Notes under the pieces: model-generated
Database searches by the model: none
The model's input: only the letters and a program-made list of their open reading frames with translations
Told to the model about the DNA's origin: nothing
Origin: Onchidella celtica
Lineage: Eukaryota; Mollusca; Gastropoda; Systellommatophora; Onchidiidae
Direction: 5' to 3'
Length of the DNA: 64,000 bases
Assembly: GCA_963931925.1 (NCBI GenBank)
Contig: OZ007571.1
Span: 11,015,474-11,079,473, forward strand
Shown: positions 55,278 through 64,000 of the stretch, piece by piece
Layout: each line of letters begins with the position of its first letter
Position numbering within the stretch: position 1 is the stretch's first letter
Translations under genes and position numbers: made by a program

Positions 55278-58200
55278 CTAGGCTCGACTAAGGTAGTCGG
55301 CGATATGATTGCTGGTTCCTGGAATTGGTTGAATAACGAAGGTATACGGCTGCAAAGCCAATGCCCATCTAGACAAGCGTGGGCTGGACGAACGATTCTT
55401 CGACAAAAATGTCAGTGGCTTGTGGTCTGTCTGGATACAAAATTCTCGTCCCATGAGATAACGTCCTAGTTTCTGGACTGACCAGACAATGGCAAGACAC
55501 TCACGCTCTATCACAGAATACTTTCTTTCTCTCTGCAATAACTTCCTACTGACATAACATACAGGATGGAGACATTCGTTCTTCTCCTGTAGAAGACAAG
55601 CGCCGACACCAGAGTCCGACGCATCCGTTCTGAGGATAAAATTAGATCGAAAATCGGGTAATATCAGAATGGGTGACGATGATAATGCTGTCACCAAATT
55701 ATCAAATGATGTCTGACATTCAGACGTCCACTGGACCTTATCGGGTTGTCCCTTCTTAGTAAGGTCAGTAAGAGAAGATGACAAGGAGGAAAAATTTGGA
55801 ATGAACTTTCTGTAATAATTTAAAATTCCCACTAAGCTTCTGACTTGTTTCTTTGTTTTAGGGATTTGCAACCCTACTAACTTGTCAATTTTTGTTTCTT
55901 CAGGTCTCTGAACACCTCTACCCACGATATGTCCTAAGAATACTATCTCTGGACATGCCAAATCCATCTTTGCGGGTTTAGCAGTTAACCCAAAATGGCG
56001 TAATCGTTGAAAAATTACTGTTAGTGTCTGAATATGATCAGACCATGTCGACGTATGGCATGCTATATCATCAAAGAATGACACGACATTAGGTATGTCC
56101 TTCAACACTAATCTCATTAATCGTGCAAACGTCGCTGGTGCGTTTACCAACCCAAATGGCATGACCTTAAATTGGAATAATCCAATGGGCGTTTGGAACG
56201 CCGTGTATTGTTTAGACTCCTCAGTAAGCGGGATTTCCCAATACCCTTTCGTCAAATCTATCTTGGAAAACCACGTGGACCCGGCCAATGAAGCTATTAA
56301 TTCCTCCTGGAACGGGATAGGTTCCCTATCGCCTACCGTAATAGTGTTCAATCTTCGAAAATCAATACAGAACCGCACCGATCCATCAAGTTTTTTCACG
56401 AGGACGATGGGTGATGAATACGGCGATGTTGATGGTTCTATCACATCTAACTTCAACATTGACTCAACTTCCTTTATGACTCTATCTCTCGAAGAAAACG
56501 GCAACGGATACGGTCTAAGAAATACTGGCTTATCCGAAGTCAACTTTATTTGGTGCTCGATCACTGTAGTGCGACCCGGCAAATCCGTAACAACATCCGG
56601 AAATGACGCTAACAGGGTCTCAAGTTCCCTACTCCTTGAACTCGTAAGGTCAGGGTTAATTTTTACGTCCCTGTAACCTTGTGTCGCAGTTAACTCCGGC
56701 AATTGAATTTGCAACTCTTGCTGCGCCTCGGTGTCGCTTACGTCACAGTCCGACTGGTCTACGACCCCCGTACAAGCAGTAGAGAAGACAGTCTCCTCTG
56801 GTCTTGTCTGTGCACACAGATACTGTGGTCTCTCATAAAATCTCTGTAGCATATTAACATGGAAAACCTTACTCGTTCCATCAATGTGGATAGCGTAATC
56901 TACCTTTGAAACAACTCGCTCAATAACATAAGGGCCTTTCCATGTCATCAATAACTTATTATGGTCCGTAGGTAACAACAGCAGAACCTTGTCTCCTGGC
57001 TTAAAAATTCTCAGTTTGGACCCTCTATCTTTATAGTCTTTTGCTCTTTTCGAAGCGATACCAGAAGCTTCTTGTGCTATAGTGCGCGCTGAAGATAATC
57101 TTTCTCTTAAATCAACAAGGTACTGAAACACCGAAATCTGATCATCGTCTCCCGATGATGGTGACGTCATCATGTCCCGAAGAACATCAGTTGGGCCCCT
57201 AGGACTACGACCGTACATCATTTCGAACGGCGAGAATCCCGTTGACTCCTGCCGTACCTCTCTGTACGCGAATAACACTGCAGGGATATATCTATCCCAA
57301 TCTTTAGGGCGATCAGCAGCTACCTTACGCAGCATCGACTTCAACGTCGAGTTCAATCTCTCGCACATGCCATTAGCCTGCGGATGATAAGGGGTGGTAG
57401 TGATGGGTTGTATACTGAATAAGCGGAACAATTCCTTCATCATCTGCGACGTAAATTGCGCGCCCCTATCAGACAGAATTTGCTCTGGTATTCCTACCCT
57501 AGCGAAAATTGCAAACAACGCTTCCGCGACTGCCTCAGACGTTATGGTCCGCAGAGGAACCGCCTCTGGCCATCTCGTAGCATTACATATGACCGTTAAG
57601 AAAAATCGATTCCCCCTATCGGTCGCTGGGTGAATGGGGCCAACAAGGTCTATCGAGACCTTTTTAAACGGTTCCGAGACCGTGGGGATCTTCTGAAGAG
57701 GGGCCTGGGGTGTACGACCCTTATGCGTCGTCTTTTGGCACGCACTGCACGTCTTACAATAGACCTGCACATCTCTGTGGATCGATGGCCAGTAAAAATT
57801 TTTAAGGACCCTTTCCTTGGTTCTAGCTATCCCCATATGACCCGCTAATGGGACATCATGTGCCAAGTGCAATACTGTTGCGATCAGCAACGCTGGCACA
57901 ACGACCTGCTTTAAAATGGAGGACACCGTTACATACTTACGGAACAGAATGCCCGCCTGAACAATAAAGGAGGACGACCCGTTCTTATATCTCCTCGTTT
58001 TCTCGGTTCGCGCTTCCCCAAAACATGGGTTTAATGATGGGTCCTCCCTTTGTAATCTCGCCAAGCGCTCTGGCGTGATATCTAGGTTGACCGCTGGCGT
58101 AGCCAAAGGTCTAATCTTATCTTTATCGGCTACCCGTCGGCGTGTTTCGACCGCGGCGCAAAAGTCAATACCTTTTGATTGCGACCATGCTTGCACGTTC

Positions 58201-59870
58201 TCATCGGAAGGGGAAACTACCCGTGATACATTCCCAATGATGAGCTGGGCGCCTGGAAAACAACCAACGACTGCTTCGACTTCCCCGCTAAGGAAAGGTG
58301 TATCTATCATTATTTTTGCCATGGGTAATTTCTCAATGGCCCCCGAAAATTGGATGCACGGGACAGTCTCACCTGTAAGCTGTGAATCCCGAATGCAGTC
58401 TCTATGCACTCCCACAACGGTAGATCCCGTATCTCGTAAAACCGAGACCGGTTCGTCCCCAACAAACCCCGGATAAACCCTAAGACCACCTCCTGTATGA
58501 CATGAATTTATAACGGGGATCTTTCTCCCACAAGGTAAAACACCGGAAGATAATAACTTCTCACAACTGGGACACTTAGAATACTGTCCGCCTCCGTTGT
58601 CCGATGTAACACACGCAGCCGCATGATGAAATTTATTTGGGGAACATGGACTGGAGCTACTGTCCACGTTCGCCGCTATCCTACCTGCAGGGCAGTTCAC
58701 GGTGATGTGATCTGCTCTTCCGCAGTTCCAACACTTCGCGGCCCTACACTCGCGTGAAAAGTGACCCACGCGTCCGCAAGTCCAACACTCCGCTCCCTGT
58801 GCTGTACTAGGCCTGGGTCCCCGTGACCCATCGCGACCGGAACTACAGTCCCTATGCCGTCGGTCATCGGCAAAGGTCACAACTCGCCCCCGGCCATTAC
58901 CGCGACCTAGCCCTCCTGCTCGGTCAAACTTACCGGATCCATATGCCGGTGATTGGTGATAGCCCCTACGCTGCCCCTGGGCTTGCCCGCTATAGGCACC
59001 ACGCTGACGCGACCTGTCCCTAAGTCCTGCCGGCGACCCCTCGACAACGGCGACGTACCCCGCATCTTGGACGTACGCCCTGGCGACTGGTTTGGACGGA
59101 TGCGCCGTACGGTATGCCTCCGCCAACTTAGACGCCTCCTGCACCGTCGCGGGTTCGTTCTCTTTCAGGAAAGCCACCAGATCTTTGTGGCACGACGCGT
59201 ACAGCTGGTCACGGATCATTAGATCTTTCAGTTTAGCGAAATCCGTGCCCACATGCGCCAAGTCTACCCAGTTCGCGAAATACTCAGTTAGTCTCGCGAC
59301 GAAGGCAGCAAAGTCCTCCCTGGTATTTGCACGTGCTCGCCTAAACTGCTCCCGGAAGTATTCCTCGGTACGCGCAAATCGGCGAAGCAGCAAAGCCTTC
59401 AGCTTATCGTAATCTTGTACGTCTTCGCGCTGTAGCTCTTTAAAGTATGTTAACGCTCGCCCCTGCAATAGCGATGCCAGGTACGTGGCCCATAATTCCT
59501 TATTTTCCCCCCATTGCAATTGTGCGTTCAGTTCGAACCTGTAAAGGAAGGCGTCTATGTCGTCCTTCCGGTCGTCGAACGTAGGGAGCTTAATCCTAAC
59601 GCCACCTTTATTGTGTACCTGCCGCTCAACCGTTTCCGCTGGCGTATTCTTCTTGAGTTCTAACTCCGCAATCTTTACTTGCGCCTCTATCTCCTTTAAC
59701 CTTATCTCCTGCTCCCTTTCCTTAACCTGTCTCTCCTGCTCCTCTCGCTCTCTATCCTTAGCACGCTCATCGCGCATTTCTGCCTGCTGTTCTTTAATCC
59801 AGCCGCGTAGCTCGTCTCCCTCCAGGCCAAGTTCCTTACCCAACTTCATTAATTGTTGGAGTTCCGCCAT
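55278..59870 (-). CDS. gag-pol: Gag-Pol polyprotein, gag-PR-INT-RT-RH order
   Basis: One 1530-residue frame, no frameshift. Residues about 5-75 form a charged helix, probably coiled coil. Gag capsid follows, with a SCAN-like segment at about 170-255 (YFREQFRRAR ... LMIRDQLYASC ... EASKLAEAYR). Two CCHC knuckles lie at 362-375 and 380-393. Protease has DTGS at 480-483. Integrase has an HHCC zinc motif ending CSAC (708-711), the triad D741, D801, E837 (DX35E) and a GPY motif at 979-981. Reverse transcriptase comes after it, with FFDD at 1265-1268 in place of the usual YxDD. RNase H ends the protein (RTDASDSG; TDHKPLTFL; NHIADYLSRA). The order places integrase before RT, as in Gmr1-clade elements. 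It would make virus-like particles, copy its RNA and integrate the DNA. No envelope gene follows. All catalytic residues I checked are present. Confidence 0.96.
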   Translation of the reverse strand: MAELQQLMKLGKELGLEGDELRGWIKEQQAEMRDERAKDREREEQERQVKEREQEIRLKEIEAQVKIAELELKKNTPAETVERQVHNKGGVRIKLPTFDDRKDDIDAFLYRFELNAQLQWGENKELWATYLASLLQGRALTYFKELQREDVQDYDKLKALLLRRFARTEEYFREQFRRARANTREDFAAFVARLTEYFANWVDLAHVGTDFAKLKDLMIRDQLYASCHKDLVAFLKENEPATVQEASKLAEAYRTAHPSKPVARAYVQDAGYVAVVEGSPAGLRDRSRQRGAYSGQAQGQRRGYHQSPAYGSGKFDRAGGLGRGNGRGRVVTFADDRRHRDCSSGRDGSRGPRPSTAQGAECWTCGRVGHFSRECRAAKCWNCGRADHITVNCPAGRIAANVDSSSSPCSPNKFHHAAACVTSDNGGGQYSKCPSCEKLLSSGVLPCGRKIPVINSCHTGGGLRVYPGFVGDEPVSVLRDTGSTVVGVHRDCIRDSQLTGETVPCIQFSGAIEKLPMAKIMIDTPFLSGEVEAVVGCFPGAQLIIGNVSRVVSPSDENVQAWSQSKGIDFCAAVETRRRVADKDKIRPLATPAVNLDITPERLARLQREDPSLNPCFGEARTEKTRRYKNGSSSFIVQAGILFRKYVTVSSILKQVVVPALLIATVLHLAHDVPLAGHMGIARTKERVLKNFYWPSIHRDVQVYCKTCSACQKTTHKGRTPQAPLQKIPTVSEPFKKVSIDLVGPIHPATDRGNRFFLTVICNATRWPEAVPLRTITSEAVAEALFAIFARVGIPEQILSDRGAQFTSQMMKELFRLFSIQPITTTPYHPQANGMCERLNSTLKSMLRKVAADRPKDWDRYIPAVLFAYREVRQESTGFSPFEMMYGRSPRGPTDVLRDMMTSPSSGDDDQISVFQYLVDLRERLSSARTIAQEASGIASKRAKDYKDRGSKLRIFKPGDKVLLLLPTDHNKLLMTWKGPYVIERVVSKVDYAIHIDGTSKVFHVNMLQRFYERPQYLCAQTRPEETVFSTACTGVVDQSDCDVSDTEAQQELQIQLPELTATQGYRDVKINPDLTSSRSRELETLLASFPDVVTDLPGRTTVIEHQIKLTSDKPVFLRPYPLPFSSRDRVIKEVESMLKLDVIEPSTSPYSSPIVLVKKLDGSVRFCIDFRRLNTITVGDREPIPFQEELIASLAGSTWFSKIDLTKGYWEIPLTEESKQYTAFQTPIGLFQFKVMPFGLVNAPATFARLMRLVLKDIPNVVSFFDDIACHTSTWSDHIQTLTVIFQRLRHFGLTAKPAKMDLACPEIVFLGHIVGRGVQRPEETKIDKLVGLQIPKTKKQVRSLVGILNYYRKFIPNFSSLSSSLTDLTKKGQPDKVQWTSECQTSFDNLVTALSSSPILILPDFRSNFILRTDASDSGVGACLLQEKNECLHPVCYVSRKLLQRERKYSVIERECLAIVWSVQKLGRYLMGREFCIQTDHKPLTFLSKNRSSSPRLSRWALALQPYTFVIQPIPGTSNHIADYLSRA

Positions 59871-60802
59871 TTCACGGATCTATGGTTATGGTATCTATTA
59901 TGAGAACGACCAACCTGTCGGTATGATCACTAACCAGAGACCTGAAATTATGTCACTATAATAACAACACCCACTTGTCTCAAATACAATTCAGAAATTT
60001 ACGTACTTCCTAACTAATTCTATATTTATAAAATGTATAGCACTATTAATAATAAAAAAGAGTAGAAAAGACAAGAATAAGGAAATTCAGTAGAAAGACC
60101 ACAAGTACGTCAAGGACAACGAACCAGACTAGGACAAAGCTTCTACAAAAGAAAATATAATGGAAAAAAATGCAACCTAACTACGCCGATTACACAACAC
60201 GGTACGAACAAGAACAGAGTCTGAAAAAAAAGAACGATCTACAGAAAGGTAGGAGAGGGACAAGAGAAACGTCTTCCTAAAACAACGAGGAAGATAGAAC
60301 GCTACAATCTAAACAAAAATACAGGTCCCTACAGAACTGTTCACTGTGATGAACGAAGTTCCTAGATTAGCCCACCTCCCGAAGAGGACAAACTACGCTC
60401 ACCACAGCAAACCCGCGCCACCGCCCGTATAACCTATAACGACAACAAAAACAGCAAAAACAGGGAAAAAGACAGATCAAAGGGACAGCCCCCAATCCAG
60501 GGTACAAAACTTCAGCTTCACTTAACTTTTGAAATTTTGAGTAAAACTTCTCCCTTTAATCGGAGCTCTGGCTGCTCGTCTCCTCAGGCTGCACGCACAC
60601 ACTCTGGAAAGTTTAAATACACATTAATACCTATTCATAGCAATACATGCATCAATACATATTATTATTCATAAACATACATAAATCATATCATGAAATT
60701 TCCATTCATCCGACGAACAAAGACAACAGCATGAATTCCTAGCACAACAGAAAAACAACTAGATATAACGAATACACAATGTCAAAATGACCACAGGTAA
60801 AC
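59871..60802 (-). other. Untranslated leader of the Gmr1-like element
   Basis: About 0.93 kb between the primer-site array and the gag ATG. A/purine-rich on the plus strand, with no recognisable protein. It could hold packaging and translation-initiation signals, but none can be pointed to. Confidence 0.6.
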
Positions 60803-60862
60803 AGGACGAGCCCCCAGTGTCACAACGGACGAGCCCCCAGTGTCACAACGGACGAGCCCCCA
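60803..60862 (-). other. Triplicated tRNA-Pro-type primer-binding site
   Basis: In element orientation the LTR end TTTGTGACA is followed by C and then TGGGGGCTCGTCCG (60862-60849). This is the well-known primer site complementary to tRNA-Pro, as used by murine leukaemia virus. The site recurs 23 bp on (60839-60826) and again (60816, ending TCC then TG). The units are joined by TTGTGACAC, which equals the last eight LTR bases plus the spacer. The period is therefore PBS plus an LTR-end fragment. Confidence 0.9.
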
Positions 60863-60863
60863 G

Positions 60864-62055
60864 TGTCACAAATCCCAGACTGGGAGATGTAATAGTTTAT
60901 GACAGGACGACAATCACGAACAAACAAGTTTAACACTTAACAAAACAACCCATCAGACTCACAAATTTATTAAACATAATTATACATATAATAGCGCAAT
61001 TACATACATTATATTATTGAAATGACTGCCGTACAACGGCCTTATTCTCACACACACTCTCCCTCGGATCCACAATCCGGTAGTTACTCCTAAAGGCACT
61101 TCGGCCTCAGCCTCTCCCCTCAGGGTCTTAATAGTACATTAATGATTCACTGGCACCGCAGTCTCTCAATATCACCTTCCTATTGTCATACACCTTAGCA
61201 CTCCCCTAGCACCTCAGCAGGGCAATAACACATTATTATTTCCATAGCCATCAACATGGCAACAACATAATATCAGTTCACTAGCCTATCAACATGGCAA
61301 CAATATAGTATCTCAGTCACTCTCATATCTACGTCCCTGTCCGTGACCTGACTGCCACGACCTTATGTGCCTCCACTGTCCTACACTGACAGCCTCACTT
61401 CTGGCCTATGTGTGGCCTCCGGCCCTATGCTGGCCTATCCCCTGTGCTCATCGAGGTGGCTCTGCGGCCCGTCCCCGACACCTACAAGAATAACATTACA
61501 TTGGTATAATACCCTACCATTTCTATTCACTCCACCTCTCCTTACAACCCATGAGCGTACACACACTAGTTCACCTTTCACTCACCACACATCTTACGGT
61601 AACACACTTCCATCGGAGTACACACTACTCACTCGCGCTACAAATCCATGAACTCACTTTCATCTATCGCTCATGGCGCACATTGCTATATCCAATATCA
61701 AGGACTTCCACATTCCTCACATATACTTATTCACATCATGGTAATAGACGAATATAATATAATACATCAATCATAATAATCAATCAACGTTCTACATACC
61801 AGTCATAACTGGAAAGACTCTCACTAGTCTTCTCGACTGCTTCCCCTTTATGTCCGCCCGATGGGCTTTTATTCACAGGTCCGATCCCTAGGACCTTCTA
61901 ACTTGCAGTGATAGTAATACCGCGCTTTCGCCTCCTTCAGACCCCGCCCCCACTACTCACAACAGCACGCTTAACTTGCTGTCTACTGTGAGCCTTTCTT
62001 ACTCTACACCCGCTCTGTAGCAATCCCCTTAATTGCACTCACTCCACTCGTGACA
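60864..62055 (-). repeat. 5' LTR (right copy), 1192 bp
   Basis: Identical by eye to the left copy. In element orientation it begins TGTCACGAGTGG at 62055 and ends TTTGTGACA at 60864. The AATAAAAG box is at 61872-61865 and the AATAAA hexamer at 60971-60966. Confidence 0.96.
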
Positions 62056-62060
62056 CCGTT

Positions 62061-63454
62061 ATCCCTCTCTTTTTCTTCTGTCTTCTCTTCCAAACTCCCG
62101 TTTCGCCCAACCAGCCGCCTCCTTTCCATCCCACTTTCCACCGTTCTTACTCCTTTATTTCGACTTTCTTTCTGTCCTCCTTTCCTCCGATCGTTCATTC
62201 CACCCAATTCCATCCTCTTAATTCTATTGCTCAATTTATTCACTATCTTTAACCCATCCAATACCGTCTTTCTTCGGTGATCAAACACAAGCGTGCGGTG
62301 GCATGTGGTTATGTGTGAAGTCACATTTGGAGATCATCTACGAACACAACATGCACGGAACACTTTTGTCACCTCATCTAAAACACCTCATATATTTATA
62401 CACACTCTCCATTACTACCGAAATCGATAATTTCATCGCACTTGGACTCGCTAAATAATGGATGATATTATATTAAAGCAAATAAATAGCTTTGTGATGG
62501 CCAGAGAGTGCTCGAATACGAGATTTTACCCCTCGGGATCGATTTCTTACTTTGCTATCAACATTTCCTTGCTTGGGAAAATGAAACTTAGAAAGTAAGT
62601 ATATCTTACCATTAGTTGGTAGAGTCCAGAAAATACTCGAGGAAATGTTGGATGCCAAAATAACGAAGGACTATGAGTACAGTTACTCACAATTCGAATG
62701 TCCCTCTAGAATTGTACAGCGTGCGTGCCGCATGGATATAAACAAACAGCCATAGCCTCGAGACCAGCACAACTCACACCCAAACACACACATACATACA
62801 CATATATCTATACACACACACCCGCAGACACATACCTACCTGTTTCAATATACCAAGATCGAGGGTGAGAAAAGATCTCTCAATTTGCGTCGCTATTTAT
62901 CATTCGCCACCCCACCGAGTTACTCCATAGATAGAGAAAGCGGGCTCTCTTCGCCTAAACAATCTTTCATGCCATCATTCTGTATACAGCAGGAAAACGG
63001 GCATTCCGACTTCCATAATACATGTATTGTATCTACATTATCCGGGTTCAGAACGTGCGAGCAAGCCGGGACATTGACCCTGTAACAGGCGCTAATTGAA
63101 AACAGCGAGGAGCGAGGGCCCACTAAGCGTTGTATGGACATGGCGGGGGGTATTATTATGAAGAAAACTGCATGCCCATCGAATTCATAAGTAATATTGA
63201 CCAATTAATATTGTAGAATCGTATCATCATCATCATCATCATCATCATCGTCGCCGTAGTCGTCGTCATCAGAAGAGTCTGCATAATTCGACATAAACGT
63301 TTTCTGAAATTGTAGCAAATGATTCTGTCAGCGATCAGCTCCATCCTATAAATCATTTACCAACATTAAGTGAGCACAGCTTAAGTTAGTGTTGAAGTTC
63401 TGCGAATAGTGGAGTTACGTTACCACGGTTATCACATCAGTTACGCTACTACTA
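62061..63454. other. Pyrimidine-rich flank, then no gene seen
   Basis: From 62061 to about 62280 the plus strand is strongly CT-rich and continues the tract interrupted at 53729. The rest is AT-rich with CA runs near 62776-62830 and (ATC)n at 63223-63249. No gene recognised. Confidence 0.5.
63223..63249. repeat. (ATC)n microsatellite
   Basis: Nine ATC units followed by GTC/GTA variants to about 63270. Confidence 0.95.
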
Positions 63455-63575
63455 AGATGATGATCTTTATTGTATCTGCTTTCACAGATTTTAACACACT
63501 TACTCGGAGTGATTCGAACATCGAACCACTCGCACTTGGTTCAAAGGCTCTAACAATTGGGCCACTGCCCCGAGG
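63455..63575 (-). mobile_element. tRNA-derived SINE
   Basis: On the minus strand CCTCGGGGCAG leads into an A box TGGCCCAATTGTTAGAGC (63564-63547) and a B box GTTCGAATC (63519-63511), spaced as in a tRNA. The A box resembles those of Leu/Ser tRNAs. The unit then runs through about 40 bp to ACAATAAAGATCATCATC (63472-63455), a LINE-like 3' end with a short ATC tail. Head, short body and repeat tail together indicate a SINE rather than a tRNA gene. Target duplications were not found. Confidence 0.7.
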
Positions 63576-63907
63576 AAAGTCTAATAAGGACAAGACTGAA
63601 TAAATGTCTTGGCTCATTAAAAAAAAAAAATCAGTGACAAAAAGTGGCAAACGTTGTCACCTCTTTGCACGCCATCTCCTACCACCTTTATTATCACTAC
63701 TGCCAATCATCACAACTTCATCTTTACCCTATATACTAGTACCACCACCATACATTATACTACCGACGACAACGACGTCGACGACGATGACACATTATCC
63801 ACCAAGAACGGCAACACCACTGCAGTGTAAGCCTAAGCACACAATACACAAGTCGAGTTTGATCTGCCGCCTAGTGGAATGATGGTGCTATTTCATTGAG
63901 TTCCAGT
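63576..63907. other. No gene seen
   Basis: Short non-coding stretch. The segment TGGTGCTATTTCATTG then AGTTCCAGTCCC near 63880-63910 resembles TGGTGCTAGAGGTCAGT then AAGTTCCAGTCCC near 32323-32352 and may be another B-box-like SINE fragment. Confidence 0.4.
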
Positions 63908-63938
63908 CCCCCCCCCCCCCCCCCCACACACACACACT
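63908..63938. repeat. Poly-C/(CA)n run
   Basis: Eighteen C followed by ACACACACACAC. Confidence 0.95.
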
Positions 63939-63940
63939 AC

Positions 63941-64000
63941 CCGACGAATTGGATCTCACTGATTCACAATATCGTGACGTCACCATCCCACTAATTGCCC
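63941..64000. repeat. Short dispersed repeat with hairpin, copy 2 (cut by window end)
   Basis: CGAATTGGATCTCACTGATT, CACAATATCGTGACGTCACC, ATCCCACTAATTGCCC. It matches 44853-44915 across its length with about 70 percent identity by eye. The window edge truncates it. Confidence 0.55.

Larger units (their letters stand above)
53730..62055 (-). mobile_element. Apparently intact Gmr1-like Ty3/gypsy LTR retrotransposon
   Basis: An 8326-bp minus-strand element with 5-bp CCGTT target duplications (53725-53729 and 62056-62060). Its 1192-bp LTRs start TGTCAC and end GTGACA, and I found no difference between them by eye. Between them, in element order, are a tRNA-Pro-type primer site in triplicate, about 0.99 kb of leader, a single 1530-codon gag-pol frame, and a polypurine tract abutting the 3' LTR. 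Integrase precedes reverse transcriptase, the Ty1/copia-like order described for the Gmr1 clade within Ty3/gypsy. No disabling change is visible. It inserted into a long pyrimidine-rich stretch. Codon use and GC content differ from the AT-rich surroundings. Confidence 0.95.

Noticed and set aside
56095..56676. 193-codon plus-strand frame
   Set aside because: Antisense shadow of the reverse transcriptase coding region.

Overview
The window is animal genomic DNA. It is AT-rich and intron- and repeat-dominated, with very long tetranucleotide microsatellites, no operon structure, and transposable elements of metazoan type. The mix (an L2/CR1-like LINE, Ty3/gypsy elements with tRNA-Trp and tRNA-Pro primer sites, tRNA-derived SINE-like pieces, enriched TAGATCTA and TAGGCCTA motifs) fits a marine invertebrate, perhaps a gastropod mollusc. 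That assignment is inference; no host gene was identified well enough to prove it.

Host coding content is confined to the left end. One minus-strand exon (6248 to 2441) encodes about 1269 residues of a Ser/Asn/Arg-rich, probably disordered protein of unknown function. It starts behind an in-frame stop and a plausible splice acceptor and ends at a strong splice donor. A phase-compatible small terminal exon may lie at 1954-1773. From 6.3 to 42 kb I find no convincing host exon. That stretch holds microsatellites, a 50-bp minisatellite (8620-8930), two 3' ends of one L2-like LINE family in opposite orientations (about 8.94-9.72 kb and 15.84-16.10 kb), a TTAA-flanked piggyBac-type MITE (13455-13684), two diverged copies of a dispersed repeat (26.5 and 36.1 kb), and a 23-bp minisatellite (39.5-40.26 kb) grown inside a copy of a dispersed sequence that is also present unexpanded at 7.13-7.25 kb.

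Two LTR retrotransposons dominate the right third. At 42137-44660 lies a 2.5-kb, internally deleted Ty3/gypsy element of apparent CsRn1-like type, with 181-bp LTRs, a 4-bp target duplication and a tRNA-Trp-like primer site. Its gag start is joined to the end of RT, RNase H and integrase, and it carries two nonsense codons.

At 53730-62055 (minus strand) lies an 8326-bp element that appears full length and very young. Its 1192-bp LTRs are identical by eye, it has a 5-bp target duplication CCGTT, and it has one uninterrupted 1530-aa gag-pol frame. Its pol order is protease, integrase, reverse transcriptase, RNase H, which is the Ty1/copia-like order known for the Gmr1 clade of Ty3/gypsy. Its gag contains a SCAN-like segment and two zinc knuckles. 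Next to its 5' LTR the tRNA-Pro-type primer-binding site is present three times in a 23-bp tandem array that includes the LTR terminus. This element is the most interesting object in the window.
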